Assembly: GCF_001949145.1 (NCBI RefSeq)
Contig: NW_019091405.1
Location: forward strand, 791,395 to 846,272
From: Acanthaster planci
Lineage: Eukaryota > Echinodermata > Asteroidea > Valvatida > Acanthasteridae
Direction: 5' to 3'
Length of the DNA stretch: 54,878 nucleotides
This document shows positions 12,101 through 24,100 of this stretch, piece after piece. Both the position numbers and the translations under genes were made by a program. Position 1 is the first letter of the stretch. Each line of letters opens with the position of its first letter. The notes below the pieces were generated by a model. It did no database searches and was not told the origin of the DNA. It worked only from the letters and a program-made list of their open reading frames with translations.

Positions 12101-15100
12101 GCAATGGCCTCATGACTCATTTTGCAGAGTGGATCCTATACATGTATGCGCTTCTTATTAAAGATCATTGGTAATTCATCATTTCACTTTTTATGACATT
12201 TGGTGATATTTAAAACAATCTATTATGGAAAAACTAAATAAAGATTTCTACTGACATCACAAGCCTGAGTTGAAGTCCTCCACATCAGGCAAACTGAAAA
12301 CAAAAGTTGTTAGGAGCATCCAATAGAAGCCTGTTTTGAAGATGTCACATTACGGCTCTGCAATTGCAGCCTGGAGCATTTTTCGCTAGAATTTGTCCGC
12401 CGGGCTTGTAGTATTTCGAGGCCTGGTCGGACAGTGAAAGTGACTTCAAATTGCTTTTACATCGACAATGTTGATCAACAAATGTGGATCATATGATAAA
12501 GTTAAAGTGTCCCAGTTTGAACCAGGGTAATGTCCTGATAAATTTCAGGCAGATGGCCGTGGTCATTTGCTGAGAATGACACCTAATTTACTTTAGCCAT
12601 TTTTCTCTCTGTTATCATGCTACAAAATCCCTATTACAACCCCTAGGTTAAGAAGCTGGGGGAACGAGGGCCATATTATGACATCATCAAATGGTTAGAT
12701 TTGTTTGCCGCCCTCATCGATGCATTTTTTTACTCTGAGCATTCTTGTGCAGGAAATGAACCCCCAAAACTTTTTTTCCATAAAAGCGATGTGATTGATC
12801 TTTAATGTCAGAGGAGAGCAAAGCTCAGTCATAACAACTCACTAGATAGGCATGGCGTGCTAACGAGAGATTTCTTGTGACCATCACCGTCACACTAGGC
12901 ACAGCTTCCCACCAGACGCTTTCTCAATGTTGTCTTGGATGATAGCCACGTGGTGGTACGGTGTCGCCTCTCCAAGCTGGCCTTGCGGAAGGAGGGTAAA
13001 CTCTTCAACCAGGTACACCTCTCGAAATACGTTTCATTTAAATAAAATCCATGAATGAAGTGCATTTTTTCTTAGCGAACGATATTTTGATTTGGCAGGT
13101 TATAAGTTTGCAACATTTCACAGGAGTTGTGTGTTAAATTGAGGGTTTTGCTAGTTTCGTGCTATGAATCTTCCTCACAACATGTAATCCACCCTCACTC
13201 AGCTGGACCTGTCATAATACTCCAACATCTGCTATAAGAGAATAAGGGTCAAAAGAGAATAAGGGTCAAAAGAGAATAAGGGTCAAATGGATTAAGGGTC
13301 AAAAGAGAATAAGGGTCAAAAGACAAGGGTCAAAAGACAATAAGGGTCAAAAGACAATAAGGGTCAAAAGAGGATTTTCTGACTTACTAGTGGTAAGGTC
13401 ATTACCTCCACCAGCTTAATAGTAGGTTTAGTGTACGGGGGAGGGGAGGAGGGAAAGGATGGGGGGGCTGGATGTCTGGCTGTCAGGATTGAGTTGTTGG
13501 TCACCTGTTATCCCCTACGGCGGGGAAAACACTCAAATTGCAACTGCATTCGTTCTTTTCTGCAAAGCTTCTGGACATGCTTGCCTTCTACACCGGTTTT
13601 GAGATCTCCGATTCCACTGGCACCGCTCTTACTGACCACCAGATGACTGACCTTCATTACGATAAGATGAGCTCCTTGCAGGTAAGACAATACCAATGTG
13701 CCATGTCTATTTTCGGGGTATGCCAGCACCCCCCTCACAGAGTGCTTTGAAGGATGATGTTTCCAATCAGAAATCCCCCAATGGTGTTTCCTCTGAAACA
13801 TGACAAGGCGGGCATCAGGTCGGCGTAGTGCTCCTTTCCTTGCATGGGATTCCCGGCTTGGTCCACATGTGGATTGGGGCTCCAGTCTCAACCTGATTTC
13901 ATATGTTTTACCTAGAACATTCTTCAGGGGTCTTCCTTCCACCTGTCATGACTGTGACTGCTTTCCACTCACCTACAGTGCCTGTAGCACTTTCAAAGAA
14001 TCTGAGGTTTCATCACCAGAATGTTTAATAAGGATGTGATTTCTATGGAACTTCCATATTTCAGGATTTTTGACCCGGAAATTGTGGACTTTTTGTAGAG
14101 TTTTGTAATGGTTGCCTTTTGCTATGTTTTACCACAGTGGACTCGCCCAAAAAACAAAGTTCTTTTTCATGCCTTGTTTGCAGTATTTGTTGAAATCCCC
14201 CCCCCAAGTCACCTTGCTTTATCATTGACTTTTCCTTCTCCCCTAATTGCAACCGTGCAAGATTCAACCTTTGGGAACATTATTTTCTCTCAACAGAGGG
14301 CAGCGTTCAAGTTGTTTGAGGACCTTCGGAGGTTCTCTCTGTCCAACGTGGCCAGCGTGGACACCCGGAAGGCTCTGTCTAGTCATTTTGAGAAGCTCAC
14401 GTAAGTATAGTTTTATTTTATTTGATTACTATTCATGAGGCTTGTAATCCACAGCCACAAGACCAAAGTGTGAAAGATGCAGCTAAAACTTGTCCACACC
14501 GAAGGCTTTTAAAGTTCCTTGGGTAGCCACCAGACTATGGGTGTTTAATCACAGAGCACAACCAGGGATTGGAGATGTTGACTTGTTGAGAGGGAAGACA
14601 GAAACCCCCCAAAAACCCTTGTGGCACAGGAGAGACCCAAGGAACCACTCTACTCCATCCAGCCCATGCTGGGAATTGAACCTGAGCCACAATAATTAAA
14701 GGCAACTGCTTGTACACACTAGTCATCCGTGCCACTTGCAAGGTGCATGCCCAACAGTTTGATAGTACTTCTTTTTATCCACTGGAATGAGAAAGGAGGA
14801 GATATAACAACCCAACAACGTCGTAGGAGCTACAACATTGTAGTCAGTACCTATATGTTTTATGCATGACTCTCAGCAAACCCATGGGGCACCTCAGGAA
14901 TCTAGTCATAATTGGGTCATTCCGTGAGGTTGGGGCACCGTTTGTGATGGTATCAATTGATACATGGGTTCCGTAAAAATGAAGTTATTTGTTATACATC
15001 TTGCAAGGCTGAATACAGAGGTGTGTGTTATTTTTACAGAGTAAATGACCTACTCTGCCATTCATGAGTTTTGGATGTATCAAGGACGCCGTCACAAATT

Positions 15101-18100
15101 GTGCCCCAACCTCATGGAATGACCCATTTCAGTAGTCACTACCTGTAGGTTCCACTAATCCATTCTACTCTTTCTTTATAGTACCAGTCAGCTGCACCAG
15201 TTTGCTGCTCATCTTCACCTCCTACCCCCGCTCCCAGAAGGCACCGAGACAGTGTATGAGAAGGAGTTCCTTCTAGAGCTAATGGTAAGCTGTTCACTTG
15301 TTCCTGGTGTGATATTCATCAACATTCAAGGGACATGTGCCTGGAGGTGTTGCCGTGCCCCATCTCACAGCATCTTAACATGGTTGTTATGTTTTGTTAA
15401 TGTATATTGCTGTTTCGCTTCCCTGGCTCAGTAAACAGGGCCAAAATCATCAAAAAGAAGTGACAGGTGTTCAGTTACACATTACATATTTAACAAGGGG
15501 ATTGTTGGCATTGCAAGTCCAGTACCGATTAAGTAAGTGTTGAAAGACAGGGTACCAAACGTCTGAAGGAACATTAAAAAACATGGTGACTGCCACAAAA
15601 AAATCAAGTTAACTTAATACTGTCCTTACCAAACTGGCATACCAGGTATTCCTAAGAATAGTAGCATTCACAGTATGTGGGTGTGGCCTCTGACAGTACA
15701 TGCATTGCCCTAACGTGCCCAGGATTTGTAACAGTGCCAATCCCACTGTGTTTTTAGTGATTTTGCACTGATTATTATCTACCACTTGGCCGTTTCCATG
15801 CCTTGCTGAGGTTTAAGCAGTGGTGGAAATAACCTAGGTACTAATGACACAAGTTCTCTCTGCTCCTAGACATATTTGATTTGCAAAGCGACTTACGGTC
15901 GACATGAACATGGATGAAACATGTATTATGTCACGCAATTAACATGAAAGGTTGCACAAGCTTCATTTTGGTGCAGACAGCACCTCTTGAAAACTTGACC
16001 CCTGACCTTTCTGGACCTTGAAATTCAAGCAGTTAAGACAAAAAAGTGGCCAGAGTGCTTGGTATCAGCGGCAAACTTCCGCCCTCACGTACTGTCTCAG
16101 AAGTGTTTAGTCCTGAGATTTCCACGACTGAATCTTCAACCATTGTCTTTAGGTGTCGAGGCATGAGCGCCGACAATCTCAGATACAAGTCCTAAATGAG
16201 ACTCCACTCTACCCAACGGAGGAGGTGTTATGGGACGAGAATGTGGTCCCCACTGAGTATTTCTCAGGAGAAGGTAAGCTCTTTTCTATCTGAAGGATGT
16301 TTTCATCTTCTTTTTAAGTTGATATCAACTGTCCTTTGATATCAAAGGACAGGGATTCCTTGTCCAATTCTGAAAAATCTCAGCACCCTAAAACACCCAG
16401 CTCACCGGGCCCTGACACTGGTTCTTCAAAGGGGCTCTTCAAATAGTTAATGAAAATTTATTTAAGTCCAACAACCATAATGACTCTGAATACAGTGCAT
16501 CCCAAATTCAGAATCTGTTTCTTTTTAAGTGTTTCAGTGTTGGAGGTCTCAACTTTCATTTAAGTGGGCCAATATCATGATGATAGTGTAGTTTTTAAAG
16601 TACTGAGTCCCTGTTAACGAGTTTGTTAATAAAGTCTTGGATGTGGAAGGCTGGTGAAGATTCTTAATGGCACCAGGGCTTGAACAGACAAACATTGGAA
16701 TTGACGGCAAATTGATGCGGCCATAAGCTTATATTAACGCAATTTTCAGTGACGAATTGGATTGTAAGCAAAAGCAGTAAATTATAATTACATGTACTTT
16801 AATACACAACAGCTTTTCATAGATGTTTGAAGTAGTAAAAACTTCACTATGCTCTGTTAGAGGACTAGAGTAGGAAATAACCCAAGACCTGCATGTCATA
16901 TTGAAATAGAATGCATAAATTTGACATGTAGAGTTGAAATGAAGAGCAGATGCCCAGAATTGAGGTTAAATTCTACCCCCGTGGTAATACTTTGATTGAT
17001 TTGTAAATTTTCTCCTCACATTATGGCCCAGGATACCAATGATTCATTCTGTCTCTGTGCACGTGTTTGGCTCCCCCTTCCCAGGTTGTCTGGCCCTACC
17101 CAAGCTGAACCTGCAGATGCTGACCCTCCATGACTATCTGCTCCGAAACTTCAACCTCTTCAGATTGGAATCCATGTGTAAGTAGTAGTTTTCTGTCCTC
17201 CCCGCTCTGTCAAAGGCTTTGCAAAGACATCCACTGCACACTGAGAGGCTCCGGGTAGGGATGTGGATGTAAGTGCCTGACTCAGAACAGGTCGGAGCAA
17301 GGTCGTGGTGTAAACTCAGTGTTCTGGGCTCCAGCTGTCAGTGACCTCTGTTGTCAGATGGTGAATAATTACCATGTTTGGTTTTAACCCTGAGCAGTTG
17401 TTTGAGAAATCCCTGATTGATTTTTTTTAATCAATTTGCTCAAGGTAAGAGATCAAGATGTGAAATCACCGTACAACCAAATTTAGAATTATCATTTACA
17501 GTGACCTCTGTTGCCAGATGGTGAATAATTACCATGTTTGGTTTTAACCCTGAGCAGTTGTTTGAGAAATCCCTGATTGATTGTTATTAATCAATTTGCA
17601 CAAGGTAAGAGATCGAGATGGGAAATCACCGTACAACCAAATTTAGAATTATAATTTACATTTTCCTGAGGTCTTAGAGATATATGAATTTGGTCTTGAA
17701 GAAACAGTGTTTTGGATTGTCAATAAATTATGACCCCAAATTATTCCTGTATTCCATCCTTGTTTAAATATGTCCTGTTTTTCAAACTTTAGATGAAATT
17801 CGGCAGGACCTTGAGGATGCGATCTTGCGTATGAAGCCCTGGATTGCTGAAAACGGGGAAACCTTCTTTGGCGGCTGGGCTCGCATGGCACAGGTGAGAC
17901 ACATGAATTCCTTTAGTCAATTGCCAAACAGCACAAATCCAGAAATGCTCACTTAAGTTACAGTACACATATACAAAGGGTCCTTCGAATATTGCATGGG
18001 CAATATACACTGCCGTGCAAAAGTCCGNAATAAATTTGACAAGTAGAGTTGAAATGAAGAGCAGATGCTCAGAATTGAGGTTAAATTCTACCCTTGTGGT

Positions 18101-21100
18101 GATACTTTGATTGATTTGTAAATTTTCTCCTCACATTATGGCCCAGGATACCAATGATTCATTCTGTCTCTGTGCACGTGTTTGGCTCCCCCTTTCCAGG
18201 TTGTCTGGCCCTACCCAAGCTGAACCTGCAGATGCTGACCCTCCATGACTATCTGCTCCGAAACTTCAACCTCTTCAGATTGGAATCCATGTGTAAGTAG
18301 TAGTTTTCTGTCCTCCCCGCTCTGTCAAAGGCTTTGCTAAGACATCCACTGCACACTGAGAGGCTCCGGGTAGGGATGTGGATGTACATGTAGGTGCCTG
18401 AGTCAGGACAGGTCGGAGCAAGGTCGCGGTGTAAACTCAGTGTTCTGGGCTCCAGCTGTCAGTGACCTCTGTTGTCAGATGGTGAATAATTACCATGTTT
18501 GGTTTTAACCCTGAGCAGTTGTTTGAGAAATCCCTGATTGATTTTTATTAATCAATTTGCACAAGGTAAGAGATCAAGATGTGAAATCACCGTACAACCA
18601 AATTAGAATTATAATTTACATTTTCCTGAGGTCTTAGAGATATATGAATTTGGTCTTGAAGAAACAGTGTTTTGGATTGTCAATAAATTATGACCCCAAA
18701 TTATTCCTGTATTCCATCCTTGTTTAAATATGTCCTTTTTTTTCAAACTTTAGATGAAATTCGGCAGGACCTCGAGGATGCGATCTTGCGTATGAAGCCC
18801 TGGATTGCTGAAAATGGGGAAACCTTCTTTGGCGGCTGGGCTCGCATGGCACAGGTGAGATACATGAATTCCTTTAGTCAATTGCCAAACAGCACAAATC
18901 CAGAAATGCTCACTTAAAGTTACAGTACACATATACAAAAGGTCCTTCAAATATTGCATGGGCAATATACAATACATTGCAAATGAAAGTTGACTTTGTG
19001 AATCTGTCTGGGAAATTTGGTGAAAAGAATTCACTTTCACATTATTTTCACAAGTTGAGAAAATGATTCCCCACTCGTGGGAAAATCTGTGAAAATCTTT
19101 TCCCACTGGTGAACAAAGGTGTGAATAAATTGTCCAACTTGTGAAACAAGTTGTGAATTTCTTTTTCTCACAGAGGGGAAGAGAGTGTGAACATTTTTCT
19201 CTTTGAGAGGAAATTTTTCCACAATTTGTGAAATGAATATTCATTTTCCTGGATAGAAATACGTGTGAACATTATTCCCCTTTTTGGGGTTAACTTTCAA
19301 TGGACCATATTCGCGGGGGACCCAGTGTCAGTTAGATTCCCCAAAATAGTGTACTTATTTGAAAAAGTTAAATCTAAAGAACCAGACTATTATTTGATTT
19401 CATTCTGACCCCCCAAATCACCTGGTACCATCCCGTGAAGGGTTTCAAATGTATACAGTATGTTCAGGAACATGACTGAAATTAGGTACCCCGCGATTAC
19501 AGTCTATTGCAATGTAATCTATGTTATCACGCACTAGCTTTATACCTGGACCTCATTGGGGCTCTCTATCCAGTCCAATATGTGCTCTATCATAATTTTT
19601 TATCAACACTTTTTAAAAATACATACATTAGAATTGGGTCATAATGACTGCAGCCAAAGATAAGCTTGTGATTAATCATCATCTTAAATTTTACTACTTT
19701 TTACCTATGCAGCCAATTGCAGCCTTCTCTGTTGTGGAAGTCGCCAAGCCCAACATTGGTGAGAACCACCCGGCCAGTGTGCGCGCTGACGTGACCATCA
19801 CGCTCAATCTCCGGCAACAGATCAAGCAGGAATGGGAAGGTACATTGAACAGTCAGACATTACCTCCGGGGTCAAGCTCTACCACAAGAAATTGATACTT
19901 TTCTATGGGCTGCAGTGGATTGCAAAAAAAAGGCTGCTTACTTGTCTTTATTGCGATGGTTGGGCATTTACAGTGCTGTAAAAAGTAAATGTGATTAGCT
20001 CCATGCAAAGGTGAAAAATTCACCAAGGCAATGTTTGCATTTGTTAAAAGAGCTTATGATATGAGCTGTGATTCGCTGTGATATGGCGTATTCGCCAGTT
20101 TTCTGTTATATTAATGAAGCGTTAAATGTTGTAAACGTATTTGTCGTCAGCCTCTGTATAATCCAATAAAATTATACAAAATGACTTGAAATTCAACTAA
20201 AGTATGCAGTGTGCTTTTGATGTGTGAGTTTGTAATTTGTAACCAGGAACTGAAAACAATGTACATGTATGTGTTCTTTGTTGGGTACGCATTCGTATGC
20301 AGCTCTTCGCAAGCACGATGTAGCCTTCCTCATCAGCGTCAGGCCCACCAAGAAAATCGGCACCAAGTTTAACTTGAGAGAGGAGCACTTCATCGAGGCG
20401 GTCGGCCTAGTTCATGTGCGGGGCTGTGAGGTGGAAGGAATGCTGAATGAAGAAGGCCGAGTTATCGAAGATGGTAAGAATGGGGGAGGGACACATTCTA
20501 TGAAAACTCTTCAGATTCTGAAAATTTCCATTTTTAGATGGAGCTCTAAAACCGTGTAGCCAGTTCTTTCAAATATCACTTTGGGTCAATTTTGTAAAAC
20601 TACTTATAGTTACACTGCGCGGTGAAGATGTTTGCTGAGCAAAAGGTTGATTACTGGCCAAAATGTCAGGCATAGTATATTTATTTTTGACGTGGGTCTC
20701 TGCTAAGTTTTGCTCAGCCTGTAAGTTTGCTAAGTGCAGTTTTCCCGCATAGCAGCAGGTTTGGACAGATTCTGCAGGATCATTATTTTCACTTGGGATT
20801 GGATATGGTCGGAAAGTTTTGGTACAAGGAATGCATCAGTTTTTCCTAATCAGCAGAGGATTTCGGAAGATCAAAGATATTCTACTGAATCTCAAAATGT
20901 GGAGGGCCTGACGTTTCGATCCTAGCAGACTCTTTCGCAAAGGCAAAATGGAAAAGGCAAAATATTCTATTGAAATTAAAACCACACTGAATTTGGGTTG
21001 AGGTAGTCTGAGTTGTTTTAATGAATTAAGTTGTTTTCCAGTCAATATTTCAACATATCCAACATTGTTATGGTCGACACCATCAAAACATTCCTGCAAG

Positions 21101-24100
21101 TCCATCACAAGTCATCTGGTCATGAACCAAGTCACTCTAAAGACACTCCATTTTCGCTGTTCACCCAGCCATGTAGATCTGGTCTTGGGATGGGACTTGA
21201 GAAAGGACTAGTGAAAGGATGTGAAGGATTTGACCGCACCTCGATATTCAAATCAACATAATCTCCTTCCTTAGGTCCTGAGCCCAGGCCAGAGTTACCT
21301 GGTTCCCAGCGTACCTACCGCGTGTGGTTGGATCCCAATCAGTACCAGCAGGACATGGCCGGTACTGCTGCAGGCGGGGAGGATGTGTACGAGTCGTTCA
21401 ACATCATCATGAGAAGGAAGCCAAAAGAGAACAATTTCAAGGTCAGTTGGAAAAAAAAATTTCCTTCCCCGAATCCCCCATTCCCATCTACTTTGCTCAT
21501 TTTGAAATGAAATCCAGATCTTGATTTTTCTCATTCTGTATGTGTTGATGTGACAGTCTACGACGTGTAGCTGCTTTACTTACCCACTCAAAATGGAAAA
21601 TTCTACCCTCAAAGAATGGATTCATTCATGCCTTGATCAGCTAACTTGTCACAAATAGTGATGATACTTTTGCAACCATGAGTCGGTTTAGAGTCGTCGT
21701 ACAGCTTCAGGCCGTCAAGAACCCAGCATTAACATTTTGTTTTTCCATCAGCATGTGATGACCTTGTATGCAAAGTATCGTTCTTTTCACAAGCCATTTC
21801 TTTTTGCACGTCCTGCATTACGGGATTACAGGCTGTTCTGGAAACCATTCGTAACCTGATGAACACGGACTGCGTCGTCCCTGACTGGCTGCATGACATC
21901 ATCCTGGGCTATGGTGACCCCGGGGCCGCCCACTACTCCCAGATGGAGCACCGCACCCCGACGCTGGACTGGAATGACACCTTCCTCAGCTTGGACCACC
22001 TCAGGGCCAGCTTCCCCGACCACGACGTCAAGGTCACCACGGAGGACCCTGCCAAGCAGAAACCACCGTTTAGGTATGGACAAATCCAGCGATGTTTGAC
22101 TCGACATGGCTCATGACCCCCCATGCTGGACAGCATTTTCTGGGGTTTTGTGTGGAGTGACTTTCATGGGACAGTGGCTGCGTACATGGTTAACCCCTTC
22201 ATACCAGGAGCCATCCACAGCGGCGGCTTTGTGTGAGGATTAGTGCATACCTCACATACATTCTGTTCATCATGCACCTACTGTTTCAATGTGGGCTGGG
22301 TGCTGGACAGAGCTTTGCATACTGGGCATACCACAGCCCAGCAGTCACGGACAAAAGAATCCCAGCGTGAAGGGGTTAATCACAATATTTGGTCATTCTG
22401 TAAATTTGGGGTCCAGTTTTTGTCGTGTCCCTGTTATATCTGACGTATGATTTGTACACTTAAAATGCATTCTTTAATTTCCAAAAGTGGTTAAGTAATA
22501 TGAAAATTCTACGGTACTAAACAGAAGTTTGAAGTCAACTTCATTTCGCAGGTCTGTTGTAAGAGAAACACAAAAATGTCACACTTTTGGACCCCAAATT
22601 TCTAGAATCACCCAGTGTCTCTTCACTGATGGGGCCATTGCAAATGACCCGTGAGAGCGTTTCCATGGTCACAGGATTCAACTGTAGGAAAAAACAAATT
22701 AATTGAACCCTAACTCCCTACGATGTGTTTGTAATCATTTTGAGATTGGAATCCTTAGTGGTGTTAGGGCTAGTTGAGTGTGACAAAGAAAATGCCAGAA
22801 GAAATGACTGGTTATAATGGCTCGGCTGAAAGGATTGTTAACAGTTCATAAATTAGTTTTGAATTTTACAGATGAATAAAATATTTACTATTGATAGCCT
22901 TCTGCTGACCTTGAAAGTAAAGTTTATTCCATAGTGATGCCAAAGAAGAACCCAACTTTGTGATCTAATGCACTTAGAATTTTATCAGATTTCCTGTAGT
23001 TGTGGCAGTATTGTTGGGGGGCTTGTGTGAAGTTGGACTGCTGAACAGGACCGAGCAATGGAATGAAAATGTTCACTAACGTCATTCTTGTCAATGCAAT
23101 CAGGCATAAAACATGTCCAGCCACTGATTCTTGAGCCAACTCTGCTGAACTTGATGTACATGTAAATATTTTGGAGATCCATTGCACTGGTGAGATACTT
23201 CTTCATTCTTGTCTGCATTGTCATCGAAATGAGCAGCAGCACTTTGTAAAATCAGCCCTGTTGCTTTTTGGCAAATTGTAAATGTTTTGCCTTCTTAATT
23301 CAGGATTACCTTCCCGGTCACTCCTGGTGGAGGAAAGAAACGTAAACAACCGGGCGATGATGGCACGGAGCAGAAACAATTGGTTGTCGAGCCTCATGTG
23401 ATTCCCAACAGAGGCCCCTATCCTTACAACCAGCCCAAAAGGTACATTTGACGTTGTAATATTGAGTCTGATATTTTTATTTGTTGTTATCATTATTATC
23501 AGTCTTTGTTTTCAAAACAGTAATTTCCCCCCCCCCATCTAGGGTCAAGTTCAAAGAATTGGCTTTACAAAAACTAGCCACAATATCGTATGATGCATTC
23601 TGTGTTTGATTGCTCAATTTGATAGGATTTGTTTGTTGCATGGCTTCTCCATGACATTCAGGCAGTGTGAAGGGACTCCCCTGTATAACTTTTATACATG
23701 AAATGCCTGGCTGGGTTTGGCTTGAGAGTCATATTTGGAAATTCTTTTTTGTCTGTCTGTTCAGGAATGCCATTCCCTTCACACCTACGCAGATTGAAGC
23801 CATCAAAGCTGGCATGCAACCAGGCCTGACCATGGTAGGTTGACTTTTCATCATTTGGCCTGGTCTTTACGGGCGATATTGGTGAAACTCAAGCTGGTGT
23901 TGTCATCGAGATCTCTTGAAACCATCCCGAGACTTCACAAAACCATCCAAGGATCTCCAGTCTGAATTCAAGTAACAAGCTATATATTCAAATGAATTGC
24001 AACCAAAGCAGTCCTTTGTCATTGTTCAACATGTCACTTGTGACCGGTCTTGTGATAACCTCAGCAACAGTAAAACCGACGCAGGCTTTGTTAACTCCAC

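Larger units (their letters stand above)
16913..18010. repeat. Tandem duplication, unit 1 (AQR exons 14-15)
   Basis: Unit 1 of a direct duplication of about 1.0 kb containing AQR exons 14 and 15 and their introns. It is nearly identical to 18029-18975, except for one extra 160-base internal copy (17341-17500 / 17501-17660). Beyond its right end the sequence changes to TACACTGCCGTGCAAAAGTC and then meets the N at 18028. Confidence 0.9.
18029..18975. repeat. Tandem duplication, unit 2 (second haplotype?)
   Basis: Starts directly after the N at 18028 and repeats unit 1 at allele-level divergence: silent exon changes, single-base intron differences, TACATGTA insertion-type differences and a missing 160-base copy. 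This pattern fits two haplotypes joined in tandem by the assembler better than an old gene duplication. Confidence 0.8.

Noticed and set aside
18750-19244. Minus-strand 164-codon frame
   Set aside because: It is the antisense of the duplicated AQR exon 15 and its flank, with no independent signal.
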